DNA from: Kribbella steppae
GTDB lineage: Bacteria > Actinomycetota > Actinomycetes > Propionibacteriales > Kribbellaceae
Direction of reading: 5' to 3'
Assembly (NCBI RefSeq): GCF_004342025.1
Contig: NZ_SLWN01000013.1
Location: 124,001 to 188,000, forward strand
Length of the DNA stretch: 64,000 nucleotides
A program made the position numbers and the translations under genes. Position 1 is the first letter of the stretch; every line of letters begins with the position of its first letter. The notes under the pieces were generated by a model, which had not been told where the DNA came from, searched no databases, and saw only the letters and a list, made by a program, of their open reading frames with translations. Below, piece by piece: positions 17,359 to 27,056 of this stretch.

Positions 17359-18581
17359 GGTCCCCGCACGCACGTGCGAGGATCATGCTTGTGGGTGAAG
17401 ATGTCTCATCACGCGAGCCGACCCCCGAGGAGGGCCTGCGCATCGTCCTGGAGCGCTTCGACGTGGGAGTGGTCGTACGCCGGATGATGCTGGGCTACCG
17501 CCAGCTCCCGGCGTACACCCGCTTCGACCTCCTGCGGGACCATACGCCGTGGGTGCGGTGGAACGTCGATCTCTTGCTTCGCTGGATGATGCACGGGACG
17601 CCTCCAGATGAGTACGTGCTGTCCGAGCTGCGCGAGTTCGTCCGTGATCGCGCGGCGGCCAGCCTGCCGATCGAAGAAGGCATCTTTGTCTATCGTCGGG
17701 GTACGCGGATGCTGTGGGACGCGCTGGTGGACCTCTCCAGCGACGTGGACCGGTCGCTGTTGACCGCGAACGCCGACAGCCTGTGGAGTTACCTCGACCG
17801 ATACCTGGACATCGTCGTGGACACGTTCGCCCTCGTCTATGCAGACCAGGAAGACATGCCGTCCACAGCCGGCGACCGTCGCGCCGGTGCTCTGTTCGAC
17901 CGGCTGTGCGCCGCCGGGTTGCCGATCACGATTGAGGACACCGACCGCGCGGCCCGGCTCGGTTTTGATCTCTCGTTGCCGTTCTGCCCGTTCACGGCGG
18001 AGCTTGTGGGCGGTTCGGTCGCACATCACGCCGCTCTGGCTGCGCGGTTGCGCGGCACGGCCGCGCTCGCCTTTACCGAAGGCGTCCGGGTCACCGGGCT
18101 GACCCCGCCTGCGTTCGCGTGGGAAGGATTCCTCGCGGACCGTCGGCTGGTGCTGGCACAGGACCCACCAACGCCCAGGAACCGTCTCGGGTCGGCGGTC
18201 GACAGCCTCCGGTCCCTGAGTCTCCTGGCGACAGAGTCCAGGCGCCGCGGACGTGTATCGGCCGAGGACTTCGGACCCCAGCTTCTGCTGGCAGACTCGC
18301 CCGCGCTGGCTGAGCGGATCACCAAGCGGGTGCTCGGCCCGCTCACCGGGGCCGGCACAGCGGACCTCGCGACCACCCTGCGCAGTTTGGCCGCACACGG
18401 GTTCGACGCGTCGGCGACCGCCGCCGCGATCCCGGTGCACCGCAACACGCTGCTGCACCGGGTGAAGCGGATCGAGAAGCTCACCGGCCTCAACCTCAGG
18501 GAGCAGCAAGACCGCAGCCTTGTACTGCTTGCCGTCATGTGGGAGACCAGCCCGGTACGCCGGCGGCTGGCCTCCAGCTGA
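17355..18581 (+). CDS. PucR/CdaR-type helix-turn-helix regulator
   Basis: The frame gives 408 residues from a GTG at 17355 that overlaps the upstream stop; an ATG at 17385 or GTG at 17391 are alternatives. The C-terminal 60 residues match the PucR HTH_30 domain: DLATTLRSLAAHGFDASATA, then IPVHRNTLLHRVKRIEKLTG. The middle has a GGDEF-like/CdaR-type fold region that I cannot assign precisely. Members regulate purine, sugar-acid or other metabolic genes in response to ligands. Its coupling to a two-component pair is unusual and suggests joint control. The target is unknown. Confidence 0.8.
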   Translation: MRSPHARARIMLVGEDVSSREPTPEEGLRIVLERFDVGVVVRRMMLGYRQLPAYTRFDLLRDHTPWVRWNVDLLLRWMMHGTPPDEYVLSELREFVRDRAAASLPIEEGIFVYRRGTRMLWDALVDLSSDVDRSLLTANADSLWSYLDRYLDIVVDTFALVYADQEDMPSTAGDRRAGALFDRLCAAGLPITIEDTDRAARLGFDLSLPFCPFTAELVGGSVAHHAALAARLRGTAALAFTEGVRVTGLTPPAFAWEGFLADRRLVLAQDPPTPRNRLGSAVDSLRSLSLLATESRRRGRVSAEDFGPQLLLADSPALAERITKRVLGPLTGAGTADLATTLRSLAAHGFDASATAAAIPVHRNTLLHRVKRIEKLTGLNLREQQDRSLVLLAVMWETSPVRRRLASS

Positions 18582-18699
18582 CCGGGGTCGACGGGCAAGC
18601 GACGCAACTGGCGCACAGCGGCGCCTGAAGGCCGGGTCTTCGGTGGCCTACGCTGCCTATGTCGGCGAGACTCGGCAGTGGAACGGCAGGACATCGATC

Positions 18700-21462
18700 A
18701 TGGGCGTGTCTAGCGGTGATCTTGGAACCGGGCTGCTGGACCGGCGCGGCGAGCGCGCGGCAGTGGATCGGGCGCTGGACCGGGCACGTGCAGGCAACAG
18801 CACCGTGCTGGTGGTGCGAGGCGAGCCCGGGATCGGCAAGACGGCGCTGCTGGACTATGCGGTGCGCCGGGCCTCGGCATCGGAGTTCCGTGTGGTCCGG
18901 GCCGGGGGCGTCGAGTCGGAGATGGAGCTCGTGTTCGCCGGGCTGCACCAGTTGTGCATGCCGCTGCTCGGCCGGCTGGAACAGCTGCCGAAGCCGCAGC
19001 GTGACGCACTGGCAGTCGCGTTCGGGATGCGGGAGGGGCAGGCTCCGGATCGTTTCCTGGTCGGCCTGGCCGTCTTGAGCCTGCTGGCCGCGACGGCAGA
19101 GGACCAGCCGCTGGCCTGCGTGGTCGATGACGCGCAGTGGCTGGACCGGTCCTCGCTACAGTGTATGGCGTTCGCGGCCCGGCGGCTGCTGGCCGAGCCG
19201 GTCGCGCTGATCTTCGCCGCCCGGGGGCCTGGCGGTGACCATGAGCTGGCCGGGATGCCGGGGCTGACCGTGACCGGGCTGGGCCACGACGACGCGCGGG
19301 CGTTGCTGGCCACAGCGATCGGCGGCCGGGTGGATGCGGAGGTGCGGGACCGGATCATCGCCGAGACAGGCGGGAACCCGCTCGCCCTGCTCCAGCTGCC
19401 CCGCGGTCTGGGACCGTCCGAGCTGGCCGGCGGCTTCTGGCTGCCCGACTCGCGGCCATTGGCCAGCCGGATCGAGAACAGCTTTCACCGGCAGTTCCAG
19501 TCGCTGCCGCCCCAGACCAGGCGGATGCTGCTGACCGCCGCAGCCGAGCCGACCGGCGACGTGACCTTGTTGTGGCGCGCGGCCGAACTGCAGGGGATCC
19601 CACCCGACGCCGCAGCGGCTGCCGAGACTGCCGGCCTCGTCGAGCTCGGCGCCCGGGTGCATTTCGGCCATCCCTTGGTCCGCTCCGCTGTGTATCAGGC
19701 GGCCTCGGCCGGTGACCGGCGGGAGACGCATCGCGCGCTGGCCGAGGTCACCGATCCCGAGGCTGATCCCGACCGGCGGGCCTGGCACCGCGCCCACTCC
19801 GCGGCAGGGCCTGACGAGCAGGTGGCCGCCGAGCTGGAGAACTCGGCCGGGCGGGCCCAGGCGCGCGGTGGACTGGCCGCCGCGGCCGCGTTCCTCGAGC
19901 GCGCAGCGGCGCTCACCGACCCCACGCAGCGCGCCGCACGGGCGCTGGCCGCGGCCCAGGCCAAGATCCTGGCGGGCGCGTTCGATGCCGCGGTGAAACT
20001 GCTGGGCATGGCCGAGGCCGCACCGCTCGACGGCCTCCAGCGCGCCCGCGTCGACCTCCTGCGGGCCCAGCTCGCGTTCGCGGCAAATCGTGGCAGAGAC
20101 GCCTCGCCACTGCTGCTGAGAGCCGCCCAGCGGCTCGAGCCCATCGATGCCGGTCTTGCCCGCGATACCTACCTGGACGCACTGAATGCCGCCCTGTTCG
20201 CAGGGCGCCTGGCCAGTCCGGGTGGAACACCGCAGGAGGTGGCAGCGGCAGCGCGTGCGGTGCCGCGGCCGCCGCACCCGCCCCGCGCGCCCGATCTCCT
20301 CCTCGACGGCCTGGCCGCGACGTTCAGCGACGGATACGCGGCAGGACTGCCGCTTCTGCGACGTGCGGTGGCCGCCTTCGACCGGGAGACGTCCGCGGAG
20401 GAGGATCTTCGCTGGCTGTGGCTGGCCTGTATCGCCGCGGTCGACCTGTGGGACGACGACCGTTGGGACAAATTCTCCAGCAGGCACGTCCGGCTGACCC
20501 GGGAAGCCGGCGCTCTCAGCGAGCTTCCCCTCGCCCTGACCCAACGTGCCTACGTGCTCCTCTTCGCCGGCGAGCTGGCCGACGCGGCCTCCCTCGTCGA
20601 GGAAGCGGAGGTCGTCACGGAGGCGATGGGGAGCCGCATCGCGCCGTACGGCGTCCTGGCGCTCGACGCGTTGCGGGGCCGCGAACCCGAGCCTTCCGCG
20701 CTGGCCAACGCCACCAAGGAAGAAGTGATGCTGCGTGGCGAGGGCCTGGGGATCGGCCTGACCGATTGGGCGACCGCAGTGCACAGCAACGGTCTTGGTC
20801 ACTATCGGAGAGCGATGGCTGCAGCCGAAAACGCCAGCGCATACCTCGCTGACGTCAGCGTCACAGTGAACTGGGGCCTGGTCGAGCTGATCGAGGCGGC
20901 CGTCCGCGCCGGGTCGCCCGAACACGGGATCGACGCCCTGCGGCGGCTGTCGGAGTCCACCAGCCTCAGCGGCACCGACTGGGCGCTCGGGATCGAGGCG
21001 CGTTCACGGGCGCTGCTGAGCGAGGGCGAGACCGCCGACCGGCTGCACCGTGAGGCGATCGAGCGGCTCAGTCGCACTCGCATGGGTGCGGAGCTTGCTC
21101 GCGCGCATCTCGTCTACGGCGAATGGCTCCGGCGCGAGAATCGCCGTACCGAGGCCCGCGAGCAGCTTCGCATCGCCCACGAGACGCTCACCGATATGGG
21201 GATGGACGGCTTCGCCGACCGCGCCCGCCGCGAGCTGCTGGCCACCGGAGAGACCGCGCGCAAGCGCACCGTGGACACGCTCACCGATCTCACCGCCCAA
21301 GAAGCTCAGATCGCCAAGCTGGCCCGGGACGGGCGCACCAACCAGGAGATCGGCAGCCAGCTGTTCATCAGCCCCCGCACCGTTGAGTGGCACCTGGGCA
21401 ACGTCTTCACCAAGCTCGGCATCACCTCACGCAAGGACCTCCGTCGCCCGATCCGCCGGTGA
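18700..21462 (+). CDS. Large LuxR-family ATP-binding regulator (LAL, MalT-like), copy 1
   Basis: The ATG at 18700 gives 920 residues. An AAA/STAND ATPase domain opens the protein: Walker A GEPGIGKT near residue 41 and Walker B LACVVDDAQWLD near residue 140. A helical TPR-like region fills the middle (about 330-850). The C-terminal LuxR helix-turn-helix contains LTAQEAQIAKLARDGRTNQE and ISPRTVEWHLGNVFTKLGIT. LAL proteins are ATP- and ligand-controlled activators, often pathway-specific. The next gene is a second LAL on the same strand, 380 bases away. The ligand and targets cannot be read from the sequence. Confidence 0.93.
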   Translation: MGVSSGDLGTGLLDRRGERAAVDRALDRARAGNSTVLVVRGEPGIGKTALLDYAVRRASASEFRVVRAGGVESEMELVFAGLHQLCMPLLGRLEQLPKPQRDALAVAFGMREGQAPDRFLVGLAVLSLLAATAEDQPLACVVDDAQWLDRSSLQCMAFAARRLLAEPVALIFAARGPGGDHELAGMPGLTVTGLGHDDARALLATAIGGRVDAEVRDRIIAETGGNPLALLQLPRGLGPSELAGGFWLPDSRPLASRIENSFHRQFQSLPPQTRRMLLTAAAEPTGDVTLLWRAAELQGIPPDAAAAAETAGLVELGARVHFGHPLVRSAVYQAASAGDRRETHRALAEVTDPEADPDRRAWHRAHSAAGPDEQVAAELENSAGRAQARGGLAAAAAFLERAAALTDPTQRAARALAAAQAKILAGAFDAAVKLLGMAEAAPLDGLQRARVDLLRAQLAFAANRGRDASPLLLRAAQRLEPIDAGLARDTYLDALNAALFAGRLASPGGTPQEVAAAARAVPRPPHPPRAPDLLLDGLAATFSDGYAAGLPLLRRAVAAFDRETSAEEDLRWLWLACIAAVDLWDDDRWDKFSSRHVRLTREAGALSELPLALTQRAYVLLFAGELADAASLVEEAEVVTEAMGSRIAPYGVLALDALRGREPEPSALANATKEEVMLRGEGLGIGLTDWATAVHSNGLGHYRRAMAAAENASAYLADVSVTVNWGLVELIEAAVRAGSPEHGIDALRRLSESTSLSGTDWALGIEARSRALLSEGETADRLHREAIERLSRTRMGAELARAHLVYGEWLRRENRRTEAREQLRIAHETLTDMGMDGFADRARRELLATGETARKRTVDTLTDLTAQEAQIAKLARDGRTNQEIGSQLFISPRTVEWHLGNVFTKLGITSRKDLRRPIRR

Positions 21463-21801
21463 CCTCTCGAGCAACGGTCATTTCGCCGCAGCGCCTGCCA
21501 GGCCGCTCGGAGCAAGAGCACACCCGAGGCTCCGCCGCCCCCCGTACCCGGGCACAACCAGGGGACTCGACCCGGGTCTACGCCGGGGATGACACGCGCC
21601 GACCGGCGCGACAGTGACTGCATGAACGAGACATGTGACCGTGACCGATGCGGACCAGCGGTCCGGGTCGATGCAGTCGCGCGGCCTGGTCGCAGTGCCC
21701 AAATCCCGCGCTCTACGTTGTGCACCCGCACAACCCGATACCTGCCACGCTTGGCTCTTGACCTCGGACAACGGGGCAATCCCTACCGAAGGAACCCGGC
21801 C
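21463..21801. other. Gap between two LAL genes
   Basis: About 340 bases separate the LAL genes. I see no convincing gene. There is a short repeated ACCCGGG/CCCGGGT pair around 21547-21576. The promoter of the second LAL gene probably lies here. Confidence 0.4.
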
Positions 21802-21846
21802 ATGCCGCAGCCGGCGTTCCTGATCATCGAGGAGCGGTCAAAGTGA
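21802..21846 (+). CDS. Very short upstream reading frame coupled to LAL copy 2
   Basis: An ATG at 21802 preceded by GAAGGAA opens MPQPAFLIIEERSK, 14 codons, with its TGA overlapping the GTG start of the LAL gene (GTGA). The AGGAG for the LAL gene lies within it. It could serve translational coupling; no protein function is implied. Confidence 0.35.
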   Translation: MPQPAFLIIEERSK

Positions 21847-24668
21847 TCACAGTGCTTCCGGCTTCCGCCGAGCTGGTCGGGCGCACGGCCGAGCTGGAGT
21901 TGATCGACTCGATGCTCGACGGGCAAAGCGGCACTGGCCTACTACTACGGGGATGCCCGGGGGTAGGTAAGACAGCGCTGCTGGACGCCGCGGCCGCCCG
22001 CGCCGGATCCGCCGGCGCGCGGGTACTGCGGGTCTGTGGCGTCGAGTTCGAGTCCGACATCGACTTCTCGGCGTTACACCAGCTGCTCTACCCGCTCCGC
22101 GACCACGTGGACCAGCTCGCCGGCCACCACCGTGACACCCTGCATCGGGTGTTCGATCTCGCGCCGGAACCGTCACTGCACCCACTCGCGGCCTCGACCG
22201 CTGTGCTCGCCATGCTGAGCAAGCTTGCTCAGGAAGGCCCGCTGCTGGTGCTCGCCGACGACCTGCCGTGGATCGACAAAGCCAGCGCGATCGCGCTGGG
22301 GTTCGCCGCGCGGCGCCTCGGCTACGACCCGATCCTGTTCTTGGCCACCGCCCGGACAGCCGCGGATGGCTTCTGCGACCGGGTCGGGCTTCCCGAACGT
22401 GTGATCGGGCCACTGGCGACGAAGGCGGCCTCGAAACTACTCGACGCTCAGTGGCCCGGGCTGGCGCCGACCGTACGGCGCCGACTGCTGACCGAGGCCG
22501 ACGGCAACCCGCTCGCGCTGCGCGACCTGGCGGCCGGCCTGACCGACCGGCAACGCTCCGGCCAGGACCCACTCCCGAGATTCCTGCCCGTGACCGGGCG
22601 CCTGAAGGAGACCGTTGCCCACGCGCTCGACACGCTGCCGGCGCCGACCCGGAAGATGCTGCTGCTGGCCGCGCTCGACAAGAGCGCGCGCCTGACCACC
22701 ATCGAGGCGGCGGCGCTGGGCGACGCACGCACCGACGATCTGGCCGCCGCGACCCAGGCAGCCATGGTGCATGTCGATCACGCCGCCGACCGTGTGTCGT
22801 TTCGCCATCCGCTGATCCGCTCGGCGATCGTGAACCTGACACCGGCAACTGAACGCCGGGTCGCCCACGAGGCCCTCGCCGCACTGACCGACGACCCGGT
22901 ACGCCGGGCGTGGCACATGGCCGAGGCCGCGACCGGACCGGACGAGGCGGTCGCCCGGGCACTCGACGAGGCGGCCCTGTCTGCCTGGAGGCGCGGCGAT
23001 CGGCCCGGCGCCGCCGACCAGGCGGCGGACGAGCTGCCGGCCAGCGATCGTCGACGCCGGGGCGCATCCGCCGCGGTGACCCTGCTCGTGCGTGCCGGAG
23101 AACTCAGCCCGGACCCGAACGACCGGTCGCGGCGACTGGTCGAGGCCGCCTACCTCGCCGGCCTCAGCGGCCAGCTCGACCAGGTGGACCGGTTGCTGGC
23201 CGATGCCGGACACCCCCAGGACACCCCGACCGGGCTGGTCTTCGCGGCCACCGCCCACCTGCTAACCAACGAGGGCGATGTCGACTCCGCCTACCGGCTG
23301 CTCGCCCGAGCGCTGGACGACGTCGCGGACACCGCCAAGCCCAGCGGCTGGGACCACCACGCGATCCTGTACACGCTGCTGCTTGCCAGCCTCTACACAC
23401 TCCGGCCAGAGCCGTGGGAGCTGCTGAACAAGGCACTGGCCCGCTTCGATCCCGACACCGTCACGGCGTTTCGCTTGTGTCATGACGCCTACGTCGACCC
23501 CACCCGCACCTCCGACAACATCCGAGCCGGCCTCGCCCGCGCCTTCGACGATCTGCCGCCCGACCCCGCACCCTGGCAACTGATCCCGCTGGCCTTCGCG
23601 GCCGTAGCGATGGACGCGATGTCGGACTACCGCCACGTGGTCCGGCACATGATCGACCGTGAACGTGACGGCGGCGCGATCGCCATGGCCATTCCAGGAT
23701 TGATGCTGCTCAGCCACGACTCTCATGTGCGCGGCCAGTGGGACGAGGCCAAGAAGCTTTCGCAGGAGGGACTGGACCTGGCCACGGCCTACGGCTACCA
23801 CTTCTGGGAGGCTCAGATTCGCGCCCTGCAAGCGGCAGGCGCGGCCCGTCGCGGCGATGTCGACCTCGCTCTGGCCCACAGCAAACAGACCACGAGTTGG
23901 GCCGCTCCACGCCGCATCGAGGTTGCCCGGGCGTACGCCCACTCGGCCCGGCACCTCGCGGCGATCGGCCAAGGCGACTTCGACGAGGCGCATCTACAAA
24001 TCTCTCAGATCGACGCACTCGGCGTTCCCAGCCCCGGCGTCCCGGGGCGATGGGTGATCCTGGACCAGGTCGAAGCCGCGGTCCTCACCGGCCGCATGGA
24101 CGAGGCCCGCGGCCACGTCGCCGCCGCCGAGCAGGCCGGCATGGCCGGCATCGGCCCACGCATCGAGCTGATCGTCGCCGGCGCCGCGGCGATCGCCGCC
24201 GAAGAGACCGAAGCCGGGCCCCTGTTCGAAGCCGCCCTGGAGCTGCCCGAAGCCGACCGGTGGCCATGGGAGCATGCGCGCATCCACCTCGCCTACGGAC
24301 GGTGGCTGCGCCGTACCCGCGATACCGGGCGCGCCCGTCTGCACATCCGGGCCGCCCTCGAAACCTTCGAGCGGATCGGCGCCGCCGCGATGGCACAGCA
24401 GGCCCGCAGCGAGCTACGTGCCACCGGCATCGCCACCACCAGTCGCCCCGACACCCCGACGATCCCCCTGACCGCGCAGGAACGCCAGATCGCCGAACTG
24501 GCCGCCACCGGGCTGACCAACAAGCAGATCGGCGCACGGCTGTACTTGTCCCACCGCACGGTCGGCTCGCACCTGCATCGCTTGTACCCCAAGCTCGGTA
24601 TCGCCTCACGCGCTGCTCTCCGCTCGGCCCTGGAGACGATCACGGACGGCGTCGACGTCGGTCGGTGA
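21843..24668 (+). CDS. Large LuxR-family ATP-binding regulator (LAL), copy 2
   Basis: The GTG at 21843 is preceded by AGGAG at 21830-21834, giving 941 residues. Walker A is GCPGVGKT near residue 37 (GC in place of the usual GE). Walker B is VLADDLPWIDKASA near residue 137, with the common DDAQWLD altered to DDLPWID. TPR-like helices fill the middle. The C-terminal helix-turn-helix contains LTAQERQIAELAATGLTNKQ and LSHRTVGSHLHRLYPKLGIA. The helix-turn-helix differs from copy 1, so the targets probably differ. An LAL fragment at 33513-33635 resembles this subtype (SPRTVGTHLYQLFPKLGIT) more than copy 1. Confidence 0.93.
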   Translation: MITVLPASAELVGRTAELELIDSMLDGQSGTGLLLRGCPGVGKTALLDAAAARAGSAGARVLRVCGVEFESDIDFSALHQLLYPLRDHVDQLAGHHRDTLHRVFDLAPEPSLHPLAASTAVLAMLSKLAQEGPLLVLADDLPWIDKASAIALGFAARRLGYDPILFLATARTAADGFCDRVGLPERVIGPLATKAASKLLDAQWPGLAPTVRRRLLTEADGNPLALRDLAAGLTDRQRSGQDPLPRFLPVTGRLKETVAHALDTLPAPTRKMLLLAALDKSARLTTIEAAALGDARTDDLAAATQAAMVHVDHAADRVSFRHPLIRSAIVNLTPATERRVAHEALAALTDDPVRRAWHMAEAATGPDEAVARALDEAALSAWRRGDRPGAADQAADELPASDRRRRGASAAVTLLVRAGELSPDPNDRSRRLVEAAYLAGLSGQLDQVDRLLADAGHPQDTPTGLVFAATAHLLTNEGDVDSAYRLLARALDDVADTAKPSGWDHHAILYTLLLASLYTLRPEPWELLNKALARFDPDTVTAFRLCHDAYVDPTRTSDNIRAGLARAFDDLPPDPAPWQLIPLAFAAVAMDAMSDYRHVVRHMIDRERDGGAIAMAIPGLMLLSHDSHVRGQWDEAKKLSQEGLDLATAYGYHFWEAQIRALQAAGAARRGDVDLALAHSKQTTSWAAPRRIEVARAYAHSARHLAAIGQGDFDEAHLQISQIDALGVPSPGVPGRWVILDQVEAAVLTGRMDEARGHVAAAEQAGMAGIGPRIELIVAGAAAIAAEETEAGPLFEAALELPEADRWPWEHARIHLAYGRWLRRTRDTGRARLHIRAALETFERIGAAAMAQQARSELRATGIATTSRPDTPTIPLTAQERQIAELAATGLTNKQIGARLYLSHRTVGSHLHRLYPKLGIASRAALRSALETITDGVDVGR

Positions 24669-24798
24669 AAGCACCGGTTCAGCCTGGCCGCAGCCGGTGA
24701 TTTTGCGCCGCGCGACAGTCAAATGACCGACGACGCGACGTCGTCGGGTTGCAGACGATGGTCACATCGGCCGACACCCACGAACGACGAGGTTGACC

Positions 24799-26205
24799 AT
24801 GCGAAGCACGGGAACGCGCCAGGCATCACGGACGCGATCGATTTCACCACTGCCGGTCCGTCCCACATCGCTCGCGATTGCCCCTGGTGACGTCCGGCCG
24901 ACGAGCCACCACGACGAGCGTGCGGCCCTCGATCAGGTGCTGGCAAACGCTCGCGACGGAGTTGGCGGCGCGCTCGTCGTGCGGGGGGAGTCGGGCAGCG
25001 GCAAGACCGCGCTGCTGGCGCACGCCGTCGAGCACGCGACCACGTGGCGCGTCGCGCAATCGGCGGGCGTCGAGCCCGAGATGGAGCTCGGCTTCGCAGC
25101 GCTGCACGGTCTACTCACCCCGTTCCTGTCACGCCTGGACCAGCTTCCCGAACCGCAGCGTGATGCCGTTGGTGCGGCGTTCGGACTGGTCGCGGCGGCG
25201 ACTCCGGAACGGTTCCTGGTCGGCCTGGCCGTCTTGGCGCTGCTGACCGAGGCGGCGGAGGAGCGGCCGGTGCTGATAACGATCGACGACGCGCAGTGGC
25301 TTGACGCGGCGACGGCAGACGTCCTCGCTTTCGTGGCGCGGCGGCTGATCGCCACGCCGATCGCCTTCGTCATCGCCGTACGCGAACCGACCCCCCGGCT
25401 TCGCTCCTTTGACGCACTACCGACCCTGCAGCTGACCCCGAGTACCGACGGAGAGGGATCAACGGACCCCGCTCCCGCGACCTGCGCCCTGACGATGCTC
25501 GACCTCGGGCATGGGCGCTACCAGGAGGCACTCAGCCGCGCGCTGGAGGTCTTCCACGACGATCCCCCAGAGTTCGGTACTCGAATCCTGCCCGATCTGA
25601 TCGAGGCGGCTGTCCGGAGCGGCGACGGGGACACGGCGGCATCCGCTCTCGAGCGGCTCTCCGAGCGGACACGATCCAGCGGAAGCCACCTGGCGTCTGG
25701 GCAGCTCGCCCGTTCCCGGGCTCTGCTGACCGACGACGGGGAGTCTCTTTACCGACTGGCGATAGAGCACTTGCAGCAAGACGATGCCGGGGTAGACCTG
25801 GCCCGCGCCCATCTCCTGTACGGCGAGTGGCTACGGCGTCGGCGTCGTCGCCGAGACGCCCGCGAGCAACTGCGCGCTGCACAGGACTTGTTCGACGCCA
25901 TCGGCTTGACGGCTTTCGCGCACCGTGCCTCGGTGGAGCTCCACGCGACCAGCGAGGCGGTTCGTCATCGCAGCGGTGAGGCCGACGAAGAGCTCACCCC
26001 GCAGGAGGCGGAGATCGCCCGACTGGTCGCCGAGGGCTCGTCGAACCGCCAGGTCGCCGCACAGATGTTCATCAGCCAGCACACCGTCGAGTACCACCTG
26101 CGGAAGGTCTTCCGCAAGGTCGGTGTCAGCTCCCGCACCCAACTCGCCCGAGCCATCCTCGTTCAGTCCCGCGGCGATGCGACCCCGGCCGCGGCCACCG
26201 CGTAG
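24799..26205 (+). CDS. Compact LuxR-family ATP-binding regulator (LAL) lacking the central region
   Basis: The ATG at 24799 has GAGG seven bases upstream and gives 468 residues, about half a normal LAL. The N-terminal ATPase part is intact to about residue 200: Walker A GESGSGKT near 63, Walker B ITIDDAQWLD near 160. It then joins, near residue 205-225, to sequence matching the last third of LAL copy 1 (DLIEAAVRSGD, LARAHLLYGEWLRR). The protein ends in an intact helix-turn-helix (LTPQEAEIARLVAEGSSNRQ, then ISQHTVEYHLRKVFRKVG). The rest of the ATPase fold and most TPR helices are absent, yet the frame is kept. This is either an in-frame deletion derivative or a real compact class. Confidence 0.85.
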   Translation: MRSTGTRQASRTRSISPLPVRPTSLAIAPGDVRPTSHHDERAALDQVLANARDGVGGALVVRGESGSGKTALLAHAVEHATTWRVAQSAGVEPEMELGFAALHGLLTPFLSRLDQLPEPQRDAVGAAFGLVAAATPERFLVGLAVLALLTEAAEERPVLITIDDAQWLDAATADVLAFVARRLIATPIAFVIAVREPTPRLRSFDALPTLQLTPSTDGEGSTDPAPATCALTMLDLGHGRYQEALSRALEVFHDDPPEFGTRILPDLIEAAVRSGDGDTAASALERLSERTRSSGSHLASGQLARSRALLTDDGESLYRLAIEHLQQDDAGVDLARAHLLYGEWLRRRRRRRDAREQLRAAQDLFDAIGLTAFAHRASVELHATSEAVRHRSGEADEELTPQEAEIARLVAEGSSNRQVAAQMFISQHTVEYHLRKVFRKVGVSSRTQLARAILVQSRGDATPAAATA

Positions 26206-26327
26206 CTGCGCGCCAGAAGCCTTGTTCTACGTGCTTTCCGCAACTGATCAGCGGCCACTCCGATGTCGTGGAGCGGCTCGGCACGGAGGATCGAAGAGTC
26301 CGATGAACCGATGCGAAGGAGGACACA

Positions 26328-26981
26328 ATGTCCTGGGACGACGATGTGACGGCGGATGTCAACGACGAGCTCTTCTGGGATCCGAAGGTGGACAGCGCGG
26401 CGATCGCCGTGTCCGCCGACGACGGCACGGTAACGCTTCGTGGCACTGTCGGCAGCCTGCGCGAGAAGCGGGAGGCGCAGAAGGCGGCGCAGCGGGTCTT
26501 CGGGGTGATCTCGGTCAACAACCAGTTGAAGGTGCGGTTGCTGGACGGCCAGGGGCGCGCTGACTCCGATCTGCGCGGTCTCGTCCTGCAGGCGCTGATG
26601 CTGGACAGCCTTGTGCCGACCACGGTCGACGCCAAGGTGACGGATGGTTTCGTCACGCTGACCGGCACGGTGGACTGGCAGTACCAGCGCGACGAGGCGG
26701 ACCTCGTTGCCTCGAACATCGCCGGGGCACTCGAGGTCTTCAACGAGATCGGGATCGCGCCGTCGGCGCCGAACCTCGCGGACATGGAGGACTCGATCAC
26801 GAAGGCCTTCAAGCGCAACGCCGCCGTGGACGCCGACGGGATCCAGCTCTCGACGATCGACGGCGCCGTGACGGTCAAGGGAACGGTGAGGTCGTGGGCC
26901 GAGCGCGACGAGGCGATCGCCGCCGCGTGGGCGGCGCCCGGGGTCACGTCCGTTCGAGACGACCTGATGATCAAGTACTGA
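26328..26981 (+). CDS. Triple BON-domain protein, paralogue 2
   Basis: The ATG at 26328 follows a strong GAAGGAGG. The 217-residue protein has three BON repeats like the paralogue at 14263: TVTLRGTVGSLREKREAQKA, FVTLTGTVDWQYQRDEA and VTVKGTVRSWAERDEA. The segments NDELFWDPKVDS and VLQALMLDSLVPTTVDAKV are almost unchanged between the two. Replacements are spread evenly, indicating an older duplication with both copies under selection. There is no signal peptide. A strong inverted repeat follows the stop and a PRC-barrel gene follows on the same strand. Confidence 0.9.
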   Translation: MSWDDDVTADVNDELFWDPKVDSAAIAVSADDGTVTLRGTVGSLREKREAQKAAQRVFGVISVNNQLKVRLLDGQGRADSDLRGLVLQALMLDSLVPTTVDAKVTDGFVTLTGTVDWQYQRDEADLVASNIAGALEVFNEIGIAPSAPNLADMEDSITKAFKRNAAVDADGIQLSTIDGAVTVKGTVRSWAERDEAIAAAWAAPGVTSVRDDLMIKY

Positions 26982-26988
26982 CCAGCGT

Positions 26989-27026
26989 CCAGGCACGGGC
27001 GACACCACGACGCCGTCCGTGCCTGG
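26989..27026 (+). terminator. Terminator-like inverted repeat after BON paralogue 2
   Basis: CCAGGCACGG (26989-26998) is repeated inverted as CCGTGCCTGG (27017-27026), 8 bases after the stop. The 10-bp perfect stem has an 18-base loop and no T-run. Confidence 0.55.
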
Positions 27027-27056
27027 CGTCAACAGAATTCTCCTGGTGGTGTGTGC

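Noticed and set aside
19156..20925. 589-codon minus-strand frame
   Set aside because: It is antisense to LAL copy 1, Gly/Arg/Gln-rich and without start signals or domains.
21556..21580. tRNA T-arm-like sequence (GGGACTCGACCCGGG)
   Set aside because: No anticodon or acceptor stem can be folded around it, and the expected GGTTCGAATCC pattern is absent.
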